NCBI RefSeq assembly: GCF_900564145.1
Contig: NZ_UOOB01000001.1
Coordinates: forward strand, 806,001 to 870,000
Origin: Comamonas sp. lk
GTDB lineage: Bacteria; Pseudomonadota; Gammaproteobacteria; Burkholderiales; Burkholderiaceae_C
Length of the DNA stretch: 64,000 nt
Direction: 5' to 3'
The notes beneath the pieces were generated by a model. That model did no database searches and was not told the DNA's origin. It was given only the letters and a program-made list of their open reading frames with translations. The translations under genes were made by a program, and so were the position numbers. The first letter of the stretch is position 1, and each line of letters begins with the position of its first letter. Shown here one piece after another: positions 27,580-37,934 of the stretch.

Positions 27580-28338
27580 ATGAAAATGGATTTGAACAGC
27601 GACCTGGGCGAGAGCTTTGGCGCCTGGAGCATGGGCGACGATGCCGCCATGCTGGACATCGTCAGCAGCGCCAACGTGGCCTGCGGCTTTCATGCCGGCG
27701 ATGCCGCCGGTATTTTGTCCACCCTCAAGGCTGCCAAGGCGCGCAATGTGGTGGTCGGTGCCCATGTGGCCTACCGCGATCTGGCCGGTTTCGGCCGCCG
27801 CAACATGGATGTGGCCAGCAGCGATCTGGTGGCCGATGTGATCTATCAGATCGGCGCACTGCAAGGTCTGGCCGCCGCTGCTGGCACCAGCGTGAAATAC
27901 GTCAAGCCCCATGGCGCGCTGTACAACACCATTGCCCAGGACAAGCGCCAGGCCACCGATGTGATCAATGCCATCAAGGCCATCGACCCCTCGCTGGTGC
28001 TGATGGCGCTGGCCGGTGCCCCGCTGATCGACTGGGCGCGCGATGCCGGTTTGACCGTGGTGGCCGAAGCCTTTGCCGACCGTGGCTACACGCCCCAGGG
28101 CGCCCTGGTCTCGCGCCGCGAACCCGGTGCCGTGCTCCATGATGAGGCCCTGATTGCCCAGCGCATGCTGACTCTGGCGCGTGAAGGCCGGATCGAGGCC
28201 GTGGACGGCAGCATGGTGCATGTGCAGGCCGACTCCATCTGCGTGCACGGCGACAGCCCTGGCGCCGTGGCAATTGCCCGCGCCTTGCGCCAGCGCTTCG
28301 AACAAGAGGGCGTGCAGATCACGTCCTTCGCAGGGTGA
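27580..28338 (+). CDS. pxpA: 5-oxoprolinase subunit PxpA (LamB/YcsF family)
   Basis: A 252-residue protein of the LamB/YcsF family, the PxpA component of the bacterial ATP-dependent 5-oxoprolinase. The N-terminus [14 protein letters not shown] and the [12 protein letters not shown] and VKPHGALYN motifs are diagnostic. With PxpB and PxpC it hydrolyses 5-oxoproline to glutamate. ATG 27580 is preceded by AAGGAGAGAG, which decides against the longer frame from 27535. The last codon overlaps the start of the fused pxpBC gene. Confidence 0.93.
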   Translation: MKMDLNSDLGESFGAWSMGDDAAMLDIVSSANVACGFHAGDAAGILSTLKAAKARNVVVGAHVAYRDLAGFGRRNMDVASSDLVADVIYQIGALQGLAAAAGTSVKYVKPHGALYNTIAQDKRQATDVINAIKAIDPSLVLMALAGAPLIDWARDAGLTVVAEAFADRGYTPQGALVSRREPGAVLHDEALIAQRMLTLAREGRIEAVDGSMVHVQADSICVHGDSPGAVAIARALRQRFEQEGVQITSFAG

Positions 28339-29963
28339 TGACTATGCTTTTTCTACCCGTCAACCGCCACTCTATCATGGTGGAGCTGGCCGATCTTCAG
28401 CAGACCCTGGTGCTGCTGGGCGCGCTGCAAGCCAAGCCCATTGCCGGCGTGCAGGAGCTGGTGCCGGCGGCGCGCACCATCCTCGTGCAGTTCGCTCCCC
28501 ACATCATCACGGCGGCGCAGTTGATTGGCGAGATTGCCGCCCATGATCTCCAGGGTTCGGTGCAGCGTTCCGATGTGCTGGTGGAGATTCCCGTGCGCTA
28601 TGACGGCGAAGACCTGGCCGAAGTGGCGCAGATCCTGAATATCAGCGCCGAAGAGGTCGTGCGCCGCCACACGCAAAGCGAGTGGTCAGTGGCCTTTACC
28701 GGCTTTGCTCCCGGTTTTGCCTATCTGACCGGTGGCGATCCCATCTTCAACGTGCCGCGTCGCGCTACGCCGCGCACCAAGGTGCCTGCGGGTGCCGTGG
28801 CCCTGGCCGGCACTTTCAGCGCCGTCTATCCACAGGCCAGCCCTGGTGGCTGGCAAATCATCGGCGTCACCGACAGCGCCATGTGGGACCTGTCGCGCGA
28901 TCTGCCGGCGCTGCTGCAGCCCGGCTATCGCGTGCGTTTTGTCGATACGGCCGCTGCAGGGTATGAATCTGATTCAAATCAGCCTCAAGCCAAGGAAGGT
29001 AAATCGCAAGATGCTATTGAAAAAGTAGTGTCTGCCGGCGCAGGGCAAAGCGCTCTCAAGGTGAAAGCCACCGGTCTGCTGACCGTGTTCCAGGATCTGG
29101 GACGCCACGGTCAGGCCGGGCAGGGCGTTTCAGCCTCCGGAGCCATGGATCAGGCTGCGCTCAAGACGGCCAACCGCCTGGTGGGCAATGCCAGCAATCT
29201 GCCAGCACTGGAGACCGTGGGCGGAGGCCTGTCGCTGCAAAGCGTGGGCGAGAACGTGGTGGCCGTCACCGGCGCCGATGCACCGATCAGCATCGCCGCG
29301 GCCGACGGCCGTCGCTGGAATGCCGCGCGCTATGCCGCGATTGCCCTGGCCGACGGCGATACGCTGAGCATCGGCCAGCCCACGGCCGGCGCACGTTGCT
29401 ATGTGGCGGTGCGCGGGGGCTATCAGGTCGCGCCCGTGCTGGGTAGTGCTGCCACCGACACGCTGGCCCAGGTGGGCCCCAAGGCCTTGCAGGCCCGGCA
29501 GATGCTGAATGTTCATGCCGTGCAGCATGCCGTGGTGGGCGAGGAGGCCTTGCCGCCCGACAACCTGCCGGCGGTGGATGGCGAGGTGGTGCTGGATGTG
29601 GAGCTGGGCCCGCGCACCGACTGGTTCACCCCCGAGGCCGTGGAATTGCTGAGCCGCCAGCGCTGGCAGGTCACACCCCAGTCCAACCGCGTGGGCTTGC
29701 GCCTGGCCGGTGAGCAGGCCTTGAGCCGTGCCATCGCCAGCGAGCTGCCCAGCGAAGGCACGCCTCTGGGGGCCATACAGGTGCCCGCCAGCGGTCAGCC
29801 CGTCTTGTTTCTGGCCGACCATCCCTTGACCGGGGGCTACCCCGTCATCGGCTGTGTGGCGCCGTATCACCTTGATCTGGCGGGACAGATTCCTGTCGGC
29901 GCCTGGATTCGTTTCAACCCCGTTCTAGCCTTTGCAGAGATGACGCCTGCGGCTACGAAATGA
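28338..29963 (+). CDS. 5-oxoprolinase subunits PxpB and PxpC fused in one protein
   Basis: About 541 residues combining two normally separate subunits. Residues 1-210 are PxpB (KipI, allophanate-hydrolase subunit 1 family) with [14 protein letters not shown] and [13 protein letters not shown]; residues 240-535 are PxpC (KipA, subunit 2 family) with [23 protein letters not shown]. Between them a linker of about 25 polar residues is encoded by a copy of the window's dispersed repeat (28971-29025). ATG 28338 overlaps the pxpA stop; GTG 28335 or ATG 28344 are possible. The fusion fixes a 1:1 ratio and resembles the KipI-KipA half of urea carboxylase. Confidence 0.9.
   Translation: MTMLFLPVNRHSIMVELADLQQTLVLLGALQAKPIAGVQELVPAARTILVQFAPHIITAAQLIGEIAAHDLQGSVQRSDVLVEIPVRYDGEDLAEVAQILNISAEEVVRRHTQSEWSVAFTGFAPGFAYLTGGDPIFNVPRRATPRTKVPAGAVALAGTFSAVYPQASPGGWQIIGVTDSAMWDLSRDLPALLQPGYRVRFVDTAAAGYESDSNQPQAKEGKSQDAIEKVVSAGAGQSALKVKATGLLTVFQDLGRHGQAGQGVSASGAMDQAALKTANRLVGNASNLPALETVGGGLSLQSVGENVVAVTGADAPISIAAADGRRWNAARYAAIALADGDTLSIGQPTAGARCYVAVRGGYQVAPVLGSAATDTLAQVGPKALQARQMLNVHAVQHAVVGEEALPPDNLPAVDGEVVLDVELGPRTDWFTPEAVELLSRQRWQVTPQSNRVGLRLAGEQALSRAIASELPSEGTPLGAIQVPASGQPVLFLADHPLTGGYPVIGCVAPYHLDLAGQIPVGAWIRFNPVLAFAEMTPAATK
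28971..29025 (-). repeat. dispersed repeat copy inside pxpBC, at the subunit junction
   Basis: Read on the minus strand: CAATAGCATCTTGCG ... TTGAGGCTGATTTGAATC, the same layout as the intergenic copies and as the copy at 50870-50926 (both contain GATGCTATT and GATTC ends). It stays in frame and encodes a Ser/Asn/Gln/Lys-rich linker. Confidence 0.6.
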
Positions 29964-29973
29964 GGAGCGTTTT

Positions 29974-31701
29974 ATGAAAAAAGTATTGATTGCCAACCGT
30001 GGCGAGATCGCCGTCCGCATTGCCCGCGCCTGTGCCGACTACGGCGTGAAATCCGTGGCCGTGTATGCCAATGCCGATATCGATGCCCTGCACGCTCGCA
30101 TGGCCGATGAGGCTTTTGGTCTGGACGGCGACAAGCCCGCCGAGACCTATCTGAACATCGCCAAGCTGATGGCGATTGCCAAGAAGTCGGGTGCCGATGC
30201 CGTGCACCCCGGCTATGGCTTTCTGTCGGAAAGCGAAGCCTTTGCACAAGCGGTGACCGATGCCGGTCTGGCTTGGATCGGACCGCGCCCCGACACCATC
30301 GCCAAGCTGGGCGACAAGGTGGAAGCGCGCAAGATTGCCCTCAAGGTCGGTGCTCCGCTGGTGGCTGGAACGCCAGATCCGGTGCAAAGCGCCGATGAAG
30401 TGCTGGCGTTTGCACAGCAGCATGGTCTGCCCATCATCATCAAGGCTGCGTTTGGCGGCGGCGGTCGCGGCATGAAGATCGCGTGGCGCATGGATGAGGT
30501 GGCCGAGCTGTACGAATCCGCCGTGCGCGAAGCGGTGACGGCTTTCGGCCGCGGCGAATGCTTTGTGGAGCAGTTCCTCGACAAGCCCCGCCATATCGAA
30601 GCCCAGGTGCTGGCCGATACGCATGGCAATGTGGTGGTGATGGGCACGCGTGACTGCTCGCTGCAGCGCCGCAACCAGAAGCTGCTGGAAGAGGCTCCCG
30701 CGCCTTTCATCACCGAAGAGCAGCGCGCCCGCATTCACGATGCGGCCAAGGCCATCTGTGCCGAAGCCGGCTATGTCAGCGCCGGCACGGTGGAGTTTTT
30801 GCTGAGCGGCAATGGCGCGATTTCCTTCCTGGAGGTCAACACCCGCCTGCAGGTGGAACACACGGTGACCGAGGAAACCACGGGCGTGGATCTGGTGATA
30901 GAGCAACTGCGCGTAGCCGACGGCCTGCCGCTGTCCGTCACCGAGACCCCCAAGCCCAGGGCTCACTCCATTGAGTTCCGTATCAATGCCGAGGACGTGG
31001 GTCGCGGCTTCCTGCCCACACCCGGTCCCATCCTGCGTTTTGCACCGCCCTCGGGCCCTGGCGTGCGCCTGGATACGGGTGTGGAATCGGGTTCGGTGAT
31101 TCCCGGCAGTTTCGACTCCATGATGGCCAAGCTCATCGTGACCGGTGCCACACGCGAGCAGGCTCTGGCCCGCGCCCGCCGTGCGCTGCGCGAGTTCAAG
31201 ATCGAGGGCGTGGCTTCGGTACTGCCTTTCCACAAGGCCGTGATCGAGCATGCGGACTTTCTGGGCGCAGACGGCTTCAAGGTCCACACCCGCTGGATCG
31301 AGTCCGACTTTGCCGAACCTCTGGCTGCCGCCGTGCGTGCCGAGCCCATGGTTGATACCAGCCTGGTGCGTACCGCGATCGAAATCGACGGCCGTCGTGT
31401 ACAACTGGGCTTGCCAGCCATGCTGCTGCAAGGCCTGGCCACGGGTTCGGGCGGCGCGGCCGCCTCGGCTCCTGCGCAGGAAGCGCTGGACCCGTCCGCT
31501 GTTGCCTCGCCGATTGCCGGCAATCTGCACGCCTGGAAAGTGGCCGATGGCGATGAAGTCAAGGAAGGCGATGTGATTGCCGTGATGGAAGCCATGAAGA
31601 TGGAGATGCAGGTGGCGGCACACCAAAGCGGCCGCATCACGCTTGCTGCGCAAGCCGGAACCGCACAGGTGCTGGGCGCCGTGCTGGCGCACATCCGCTG
31701 A
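29974..31701 (+). CDS. biotin carboxylase with C-terminal biotinyl domain (5-oxoproline cluster)
   Basis: A 575-residue protein. Residues 1-450 are a biotin carboxylase with ATP-grasp fold: [17 protein letters not shown], the glycine loop [11 protein letters not shown], and [10 protein letters not shown]. The last 75 residues are a biotin-carrier domain with the biotinylated lysine in EAMKMEM. It lacks any carboxyltransferase domain, unlike acyl-CoA or pyruvate carboxylases. The partner could be the housekeeping acetyl-CoA carboxyltransferase or, more interestingly, the PxpB-PxpC fusion directly upstream (10 bp), as biotin carboxylase and KipI/KipA domains occur together in urea carboxylase. 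Biotin carboxylase genes are often found beside pxp genes, but their role there is not settled to my knowledge. Confidence 0.85.
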   Translation: MKKVLIANRGEIAVRIARACADYGVKSVAVYANADIDALHARMADEAFGLDGDKPAETYLNIAKLMAIAKKSGADAVHPGYGFLSESEAFAQAVTDAGLAWIGPRPDTIAKLGDKVEARKIALKVGAPLVAGTPDPVQSADEVLAFAQQHGLPIIIKAAFGGGGRGMKIAWRMDEVAELYESAVREAVTAFGRGECFVEQFLDKPRHIEAQVLADTHGNVVVMGTRDCSLQRRNQKLLEEAPAPFITEEQRARIHDAAKAICAEAGYVSAGTVEFLLSGNGAISFLEVNTRLQVEHTVTEETTGVDLVIEQLRVADGLPLSVTETPKPRAHSIEFRINAEDVGRGFLPTPGPILRFAPPSGPGVRLDTGVESGSVIPGSFDSMMAKLIVTGATREQALARARRALREFKIEGVASVLPFHKAVIEHADFLGADGFKVHTRWIESDFAEPLAAAVRAEPMVDTSLVRTAIEIDGRRVQLGLPAMLLQGLATGSGGAAASAPAQEALDPSAVASPIAGNLHAWKVADGDEVKEGDVIAVMEAMKMEMQVAAHQSGRITLAAQAGTAQVLGAVLAHIR

Positions 31702-31719
31702 AGTCCTAAGCTCAGTCTC

Positions 31720-32391
31720 TCAAAGCGCGGCCTCAGGGCCGCGTTTTTTTATGCAGCTCAGGGCCATGGCCACCAGGGCATCGAGAAAGTCGCTGGATTG
31801 CGCTTGCTCTGGCATGTCCTGCACGGCGCTGTGAATGATTTCGCGCAGGCCCTGGCCCATGAGATAGGCCGCCAGCTGCAGATTGTCGGTCTGTACCTCG
31901 CTCGCATGCATTTGCAGCAGCGGCAGCCAGGTGGTGTTGATGAACTCCTGCCGGCTGGCTTGCGGCGCGTGCCACAGCCCCAGATGCAGGGCGTTGCGAT
32001 AGCGCGCATGAAACCCATGACTGAGTCGGTTCAGGCGCAGCTCCACCCGGATCATGTTGGCAAACACCTGGCGCAGCACGGCTTGCAGCGGCAGCCCGTG
32101 CAGCTGCTCGCGCATCTGAAAAAGCTGCTGGGATTCCTGATCAAGCAGGCGCTCATAGACCGCCGCAATCATGGATTCCTTGTTCGGGAAGTACTGGTAG
32201 ATCGAGCCCACGGTGGCTCCCGATACCTCGGCAATCCGGTTCACGGTCAGCGCATCCTCGCCTTCCTTTTCCAGAATGCGCAGGCAGGCCTCGGCAACCG
32301 CATCGACCAGCGCCCTGGAGCGTGCCTGCATGGGTAGCTTGCGCGGCTGGGGCAGCTGATCTTTGGGAAGAGGTGGCGATGTGGCGTCCAT
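31720..32391 (-). CDS. TetR-family transcriptional regulator
   Basis: 223 residues with a TetR DNA-binding domain at about residues 18-65 (RALVDAVAEACLRILEKEG, TVNRIAEVSGATVGSIYQYFPNKESM) and a helical ligand-binding C-terminus. ATG 32391 is preferred to a TTG three codons upstream. It is divergent from the dioxygenase operon (241 bp between), its most likely target; I found no clear palindrome in that gap. The ligand is unknown. Confidence 0.88.
   Translation of the reverse strand: MDATSPPLPKDQLPQPRKLPMQARSRALVDAVAEACLRILEKEGEDALTVNRIAEVSGATVGSIYQYFPNKESMIAAVYERLLDQESQQLFQMREQLHGLPLQAVLRQVFANMIRVELRLNRLSHGFHARYRNALHLGLWHAPQASRQEFINTTWLPLLQMHASEVQTDNLQLAAYLMGQGLREIIHSAVQDMPEQAQSSDFLDALVAMALSCIKKRGPEAAL
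31722..31750 (+). terminator. intrinsic terminator of the 5-oxoproline operon
   Basis: CGCGGCC-TCAG-GGCCGCG hairpin followed by seven T. It overlaps the 3' end of the convergent TetR gene, whose stop is at 31720. Confidence 0.9.
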
Positions 32392-32632
32392 GAAATGCAA
32401 GTGCCGTTTTCGGTGGCTGGGTTTGTGCGTGTTTTTTCCTGTTGTATCAATGGCTTGCGGCTTCTCTGTGGGTAGCTGAATGCGAGTGGAAAAGCCTCGC
32501 TTCGCTCTCTAGACTTTGCAGCCAGGAAGCTCTACATCCTAGCGGTAAAGAGCGACCTGAAGCGTTTGAGTCACGCGCAGGAGGAGAGCCAAGCGCTGCA
32601 CTCAGGCAAGACATTGCATAGAGGAGAAAAAC

Positions 32633-33514
32633 ATGTCACCCCCCTTGACGGTACGGGCCCTTGGCCCGCGCATTGGTGCCGAAGTGCTGAGGCTGGATCT
32701 GGCAGGCAAGCTGTCGGCACAGACCTTGCAGCAGTTGGAAGCGGCCCTGGTCCAACATGAAACCCTGGTGTTGCATGTGCCCGAGATGACGCCCGAGCAG
32801 CAGCTGGCGATAGCCCTGCATTTTGGCGAGCCCGAGGTGCACACCTTCTATCCCAATCTGGGGCAGGACTATGAGCAGATCACGGTGATTGATTCCAAGC
32901 TGGGCGACCGTGCCGATATGTGGCACCACGACGAGAGCTTTCTGCCCAGTCCTCCCATGGTCACCATGACCCATGCGCGCATTCTGCCGCCCACGGGTGG
33001 GGATACCTGCTGGATCAGCATGACCAGCGCTTACGACGCGCTGTCGGCGCGCATGAAGCAGTATCTCGAAGGTCTGCATGCCTGGCATGACATGAACGCA
33101 CCCATGACGGCCGCGCTGCAGCAGGGTGTGGTCAGCCATGAGCGCTATGTGCAAGTGGTGACGCAAAACCGTCGTCACCTGCATCCCATGGTGCGCGTCC
33201 ATCCCGTGACAGGGCGCAAGGCGCTGTACATCAGCCCCACCTATGTCACGCATATCGACGGTCTGCCGCCGGCCGAAAGCCGCGCCATCCTGGCCTATCT
33301 GCATGCGCATTACATGCAGGTGGAGTTCATGTTCAAGCACCGCTGGACGCTGGGCGACATGGTGATCTGGGACAACCGCAGCGTGGTGCACAACGCCATC
33401 CTCGACTACGCCCCGCATCAGCGCCGCATGCACCGTGCCTCGGTGTTCGCACGCCAGAGCGCAGCCCCTATCCAGCAACACAATAAGGAGGCCGTATGCG
33501 CCACGACGGTTTGA
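32633..33514 (+). CDS. TauD/TfdA-family Fe(II)/2-oxoglutarate dioxygenase
   Basis: A 293-residue dioxygenase of the TauD superfamily. The Fe(II) HxD motif is in MWHHDESF near residue 104, and the distal histidine and 2-oxoglutarate-binding arginine lie in the C-terminal VVHNAILDYAPHQRRMHRAS. Such enzymes hydroxylate taurine, sulfonates, 2,4-D-like ethers or carnitine-like substrates; the substrate here cannot be told. A GAGGAGA ribosome-binding site precedes ATG 32633. It overlaps the aldolase gene by 19 bp, so the two are coupled, and a dehydrogenase follows: a three-step oxidation and cleavage pathway is likely. Confidence 0.88.
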   Translation: MSPPLTVRALGPRIGAEVLRLDLAGKLSAQTLQQLEAALVQHETLVLHVPEMTPEQQLAIALHFGEPEVHTFYPNLGQDYEQITVIDSKLGDRADMWHHDESFLPSPPMVTMTHARILPPTGGDTCWISMTSAYDALSARMKQYLEGLHAWHDMNAPMTAALQQGVVSHERYVQVVTQNRRHLHPMVRVHPVTGRKALYISPTYVTHIDGLPPAESRAILAYLHAHYMQVEFMFKHRWTLGDMVIWDNRSVVHNAILDYAPHQRRMHRASVFARQSAAPIQQHNKEAVCATTV

Positions 33515-34266
33515 ATCAGGAACTGCTTGCCAAATACGCGCCGCGCCCGGGGCGCAAGCCCTTGCTGCCTGTTTTGAACGAGCGCCAGCAAGTCGCGCTG
33601 CTATGCCGCGTGCTGTCCCGTGAAGGCTATAACGACCATATTGCCGGCCATATCACCCTGCGCCTCGATGACGGCAGCTATCTGGCCAACCCCTGGGAGC
33701 TGACCTGGAGCGAGCTGACCGCTTCCGACATCCTGCGGCTCGATGCGCAAGGCAATGTGGTGGAGGGTGAGTGGAATATCACGCCCGCCATTCAGCTGCA
33801 TATCGATGTGCACAACTTGCGCCACGATGTGCGGGTGGTGATTCACAACCACCCCGAGTGGAGTTCGGTCTGGTCGGCTACGGGCAAGGTGCCGCCGGTC
33901 TATGACCAGACCTCGGCGCTGGTGGATACCGACCCGGTGGTCTATGACGAATACCGTGGCACGGTGGAGCAGCGTGCACTGGGCAATGCCGTCGCCAACG
34001 CGCTGGGGCAGAACAAATGGGCGCTGCTGGCCAACCATGGCGCGTTGGTGGTGGGCGGCAGCATTCGCCAGGCCCATCTGCGCGCCATCACGCTGGAGTG
34101 GCGCTGCCGCCTGGCCTGGCGGGTGCAGGCGCTAGGTGGCGGCAACCCCTTGAGCCAGGCCGTGGTACAGGCTACGGGGGGGCGCACCGATCTCAATGGT
34201 TTTCCTTTCCTTTGGGAGGCCATGTGCCGCGAGGAAATCCGTCACGACCCCTCGGTGCTTGAGTAA
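33496..34266 (+). CDS. class II aldolase/adducin-family protein
   Basis: A 256-residue protein of the fuculose-aldolase/adducin fold. Zinc-ligand-type histidines are seen in VVIHNHPEWSSVWSA and LLANHGALVVGG. Members include aldolases, epimerases, decarboxylases and related lyases; the precise reaction is not clear. ATG 33496 has a good AAGGAGG site and overlaps the dioxygenase gene by 19 bp. It could act on the hydroxylated product of the dioxygenase; that is inference. Confidence 0.85.
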   Translation: MRHDGLNQELLAKYAPRPGRKPLLPVLNERQQVALLCRVLSREGYNDHIAGHITLRLDDGSYLANPWELTWSELTASDILRLDAQGNVVEGEWNITPAIQLHIDVHNLRHDVRVVIHNHPEWSSVWSATGKVPPVYDQTSALVDTDPVVYDEYRGTVEQRALGNAVANALGQNKWALLANHGALVVGGSIRQAHLRAITLEWRCRLAWRVQALGGGNPLSQAVVQATGGRTDLNGFPFLWEAMCREEIRHDPSVLE

Positions 34267-34358
34267 GCCCTTTCCTCGCACTCCTTGCTTTCCGTCGCTT
34301 CCCACGGCTTGGCTCGCGGGAAGCGAGGAATGCCTTCGCTTCTCTGAAAGTTTCTCTC

Positions 34359-35297
34359 ATGACTGCCCCAGATTCGCGTCCCCATCTGCTGCTGGTGACG
34401 CCTGTTCCGCCCAGCTTGCGCGAGCGCTTGCATAGACACTTTGTACTGCACGGCGATGCTGGGCTGGATCATGTTCAGCGCATGGCGCTTGCTGCACAGG
34501 TGCGTGCCATGTTGTGCAACGCGCAATCGGTGGTGAGCCGGGAGCAGATGCAGCGATGGCCTGCGCTGGAGATGATTTCCGTCATCGGCGTGGGCATGGA
34601 CGGCATCGATCTGGATGCCGCTGCGGCGCAAGGCATTGCGGTGCGCAACACGCCTGAAGTGTCCACCGAAGACATTGCGGATCACACGCTGGCCTTGCTG
34701 CTGGCGGCCACGAGGCAGATTGTGCAAGCCCACCGCTTTGTACAGCAGGGCCTGTGGCTGCAGGGCCGCCATCCGCCCAGCATGCGCTTTTCAGGCCGAC
34801 GCATGGGCATCGTCGGCCTGGGGCGTATTGGCAGCGCTGTAGCCATACGGGCGCAGGCCTTTGATATATCGATTGCCTATACCGGGCGCGCGCTCAAGAG
34901 CAATGTGGCTTATCGCTGGTATGACAGCGTGCCGGAGTTGGCCGCCGCCGTGGATTTTCTGGTGGTCTGTGCCAGCGGCGGCCCCGAGACGCAGGGGCTG
35001 ATCGATGCACAGGTGCTGCAGGCTCTGGGCCCGCAAGGCGTGCTGGTCAATATCGGCCGAGGCTCCATCGTGGACGAGGCCGCGTTGCTGCAGGCGCTGC
35101 AAAGCCGCACGATTGCTGCTGCGGCCCTTGATGTGTTTGCCCATGAGCCGCAAGTGCCCGAAGCCTTGCGGAATCTGCCCAATATTGTGCTCACGCCGCA
35201 TATGGCCAGCTCAACCGTTCAGGGCCAGCAGGCCATGCTGGTGCAGGCCGAGGCGCAGCTGCTGGAGCATTTCGGTTTGCTTGAAACTGCGGGCTGA
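34359..35297 (+). CDS. D-isomer-specific 2-hydroxyacid dehydrogenase
   Basis: A 312-residue NAD(P)-dependent dehydrogenase. The nucleotide-binding GxGxxG motif is in MGIVGLGRIGSAVAIRA near residue 152; the catalytic Arg, Glu and His are in VCASGGPETQG/NIGRGSIVDEAALL, DVFAHEPQVPEAL and LTPHMAS. It would interconvert a 2-hydroxyacid and a 2-oxoacid (glyoxylate or hydroxypyruvate reductase-like). It lies 92 bp after the aldolase gene on the same strand and probably completes the pathway started by the dioxygenase. Confidence 0.88.
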   Translation: MTAPDSRPHLLLVTPVPPSLRERLHRHFVLHGDAGLDHVQRMALAAQVRAMLCNAQSVVSREQMQRWPALEMISVIGVGMDGIDLDAAAAQGIAVRNTPEVSTEDIADHTLALLLAATRQIVQAHRFVQQGLWLQGRHPPSMRFSGRRMGIVGLGRIGSAVAIRAQAFDISIAYTGRALKSNVAYRWYDSVPELAAAVDFLVVCASGGPETQGLIDAQVLQALGPQGVLVNIGRGSIVDEAALLQALQSRTIAAAALDVFAHEPQVPEALRNLPNIVLTPHMASSTVQGQQAMLVQAEAQLLEHFGLLETAG

Positions 35298-35344
35298 GTC
35301 AGATCAAGTTTTTCTGCCATTCGCATGCGGATAGATCGCAGGGC

Positions 35345-35375
35345 TTGACATTCACATCATGTCAATCTTTAAAGT
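35345..35375 (+). promoter_or_regulatory. CueR-type (MerR-family) promoter/operator of copA
   Basis: TTGACAT-N7-ATGTCAA (35345-35365) is a perfect 7-bp inverted repeat starting on the -35 box TTGACA. A -10-like TAAAGT at 35370-35375 stands 19 bp away, the over-long spacing typical of MerR-family metal-responsive promoters, and the layout resembles the E. coli copA promoter. No cueR gene lies next to copA in this window. Confidence 0.7.
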
Positions 35376-35401
35376 CACATCCAACGTGAATGGAGAAGAC
35401 T

Positions 35402-37885
35402 ATGAATGCATTGGCGAAAAATGGCGTTGTGGAGTTGCAGGTCGAAGGCATGACTTGCGCATCCTGCGTGGGCCGTGTCGAGCGCGCACTCAAGAAAGTG
35501 CCGGGCGTGCAGCAGGCCGTGGTCAATCTGGCCACTGAAAAAGCCAGCCTGACCATTGACGACCCTGCCCAGGCTTCGGCCATCTTGCCGCAGGTTGTGG
35601 CGGCTATTGAAAAGGCCGGCTATGCCGTGCCAACGCAGAACGTGGACTTGCAGGTCAATGGCATGACCTGCGCCTCCTGCGTGGGCCGGGTGGAGCGGGC
35701 CTTGAAGAAAGTGCCTGGTGTGCAAAGCGCCACCGTCAACTTGGCCACCGAGCGTGCCAGCGTGCAGCTGCAGGGCGATACCGAGGTCAGCGCCTTGATT
35801 GCAGCCATTGCCAAGGCCGGCTATGAAGCCCAGCCCGTGGCGCAGAACGCCGGAACCGCAGGCGAAGACGCCGCTGCCCAGCGTCAGGCGGCCGAGCGTG
35901 CCTCGCTCAAGCGGGCGCTGACGATTGCCACGGTGCTGGCGCTGCCCGTGTTCATTCTGGAAATGGGCGGCCATATGGTGCCGGCCTTCCACCACTGGAT
36001 TGCGGGCACCATAGGTACGCAGACCAGTTGGCTGATTCAGTTTGTGCTGACGGCGCTGGTGCTGATCGGCCCCGGTCGGCGCTTTTTTGAAAAAGGCGTG
36101 CCCGCCCTGTTGCGCGGCGCGCCCGACATGAATTCGTTGGTGGCGGTGGGCACGGCGGCGGCCTTTGCCTACTCGGTGGTGGCGACCTTTGCCGCGCAGC
36201 TGTTGCCCGCCGGCACGGTGAATGTGTACTACGAAGCCGCGGCCGTCATCGTGGCGCTGATCCTGCTGGGCCGCTTTCTGGAGGCGCGTGCCAAGGGCAA
36301 TACCTCCGAAGCCATTCGCCGTCTGGTGCAATTGCAGGCCAAGACCGCCCGCGTGCGCCGCAACGGTGCCGTCGAAGAGCTGGATATCGCCCTGGTACAC
36401 GCCGGCGATGTGATCGAGGTCCGCCCTGGCGAGCGCATTCCCGTCGATGGCGAAGTCATCGAAGGCCAGAGCTTTGTCGACGAATCCATGATCAGCGGCG
36501 AGCCCGTGCCGGTGGAGAAAACCGCAGGCGCTGAAGTCGTGGGCGGCACGATCAACCAGAACGGTGCCCTGGTGTTCAAGGCCACCAAGGTGGGTGCCGA
36601 TACGCTGCTGGCGCAGATCATCCGCATGGTGGAGCAGGCCCAGGGCAGCAAGCTGCCGATTCAGGCCCTGGTGGACAAGATCACCATGTGGTTTGTGCCG
36701 GCCGTCATGGCCGCTGCCCTGCTGACCTTTGTGGTCTGGCTGATCTGGGGTCCGTCGCCCGCGCTGAGCTTTGCCCTGGTCAATGCCGTGGCCGTGCTCA
36801 TCATCGCCTGCCCTTGCGCCATGGGTCTGGCCACGCCGACTTCCATCATGGTGGGCACGGGCCGGGCTGCGCAAATGGGCGTGCTGCTGCGCAAGGGAGA
36901 GGCCTTGCAGCAGCTCAAGGATGCCAAGGTGGTGGCGGTGGACAAGACCGGCACCCTGACCAAGGGCCGCCCCGAGCTGACGGATCTGGTGCTGGCCGAT
37001 GGTTTTGAATACAGCGCCGTGCTGGCCCAGGTCGCGGCGGTGGAAGATCGCTCCGAGCACCCGATTGCACGTGCCATTGTGGATGCGGCCAAGGCACAGC
37101 GACTGACGATTCCCGGTATCGATGCTTTTGAATCCGTCACCGGCTTTGGCGTGCGTGCTGTGGCCGGCGGCGTGAAGGTGGAAATCGGTGCCGACCGTTT
37201 CATGCGCGAGCTGGGTCTGGATGTGGCCCACTTTGCCAGCGAAGCCGCCCGCCTGGGCGATGAAGGCAAGACGCCGCTGTATGCCGCCATTGGCGGTCGG
37301 TTGGCCGCCATGATTGCCGTGGCCGACCCTATCAAAGCCAGCACCAAACCGGCCATTGATGCCCTGCATGCGCTGGGCCTGAAGGTGGCGATGATCACAG
37401 GTGACAACCAGTACACGGCCCGCGCCATTGCGCGCCAGCTGGGCATTGATGAAGTGGTGGCCGAGGTGTTGCCGGGCGGCAAGGTCGAGGCCGTGCAGCG
37501 CCTGAAGCAGGAGCATGGCACGCTGGCCTATGTGGGCGACGGCATCAACGATGCCCCCGCGCTGGCCGAGGCCGATGTGGGCATTGCCATCGGCACGGGC
37601 ACCGATATCGCCATCGAAGCGGCCGACGTGGTGCTGATGTCCGGCGATCTTGCCGGCGTGCCCAATGCGATTGCGCTGTCCAAGGCCACGATGAAGAATA
37701 TCGGCCAAAACCTGTTCTGGGCCTTTGCCTATAACGTGGCTTTGATTCCGGTGGCTGCCGGCCTGCTCTACCCCTTCAACGGCATGCTGCTGTCGCCGGT
37801 TTTTGCCGCAGGTGCCATGGCGTTGTCCAGCGTGTTCGTGCTGAGCAATGCGCTGCGGCTCAAGCGTTTCAAGCCTGCGCTCTGA
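35402..37885 (+). CDS. copA: copper-exporting P1B-type ATPase
   Basis: An 827-residue ATPase pumping Cu(I) out of the cytoplasm. Two N-terminal heavy-metal domains each carry [20 protein letters not shown] (near residues 16 and 86) and are near-duplicates. The membrane metal site is CPC in [15 protein letters not shown] (about 470), phosphorylation occurs at DKTGTLTKG (about 513), the SEHPIA motif is near 552, and the hinge is [10 protein letters not shown] (about 713). ATG 35402 is chosen over 35390 because GGAGAAG lies just before it. The upstream MerR-type operator indicates copper induction. Confidence 0.95.
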   Translation: MNALAKNGVVELQVEGMTCASCVGRVERALKKVPGVQQAVVNLATEKASLTIDDPAQASAILPQVVAAIEKAGYAVPTQNVDLQVNGMTCASCVGRVERALKKVPGVQSATVNLATERASVQLQGDTEVSALIAAIAKAGYEAQPVAQNAGTAGEDAAAQRQAAERASLKRALTIATVLALPVFILEMGGHMVPAFHHWIAGTIGTQTSWLIQFVLTALVLIGPGRRFFEKGVPALLRGAPDMNSLVAVGTAAAFAYSVVATFAAQLLPAGTVNVYYEAAAVIVALILLGRFLEARAKGNTSEAIRRLVQLQAKTARVRRNGAVEELDIALVHAGDVIEVRPGERIPVDGEVIEGQSFVDESMISGEPVPVEKTAGAEVVGGTINQNGALVFKATKVGADTLLAQIIRMVEQAQGSKLPIQALVDKITMWFVPAVMAAALLTFVVWLIWGPSPALSFALVNAVAVLIIACPCAMGLATPTSIMVGTGRAAQMGVLLRKGEALQQLKDAKVVAVDKTGTLTKGRPELTDLVLADGFEYSAVLAQVAAVEDRSEHPIARAIVDAAKAQRLTIPGIDAFESVTGFGVRAVAGGVKVEIGADRFMRELGLDVAHFASEAARLGDEGKTPLYAAIGGRLAAMIAVADPIKASTKPAIDALHALGLKVAMITGDNQYTARAIARQLGIDEVVAEVLPGGKVEAVQRLKQEHGTLAYVGDGINDAPALAEADVGIAIGTGTDIAIEAADVVLMSGDLAGVPNAIALSKATMKNIGQNLFWAFAYNVALIPVAAGLLYPFNGMLLSPVFAAGAMALSSVFVLSNALRLKRFKPAL

Positions 37886-37934
37886 TGGTTTGTGCCTGGC
37901 GGTGGTGGCGCACCGTCAGGCGGCTTGTTGTATT

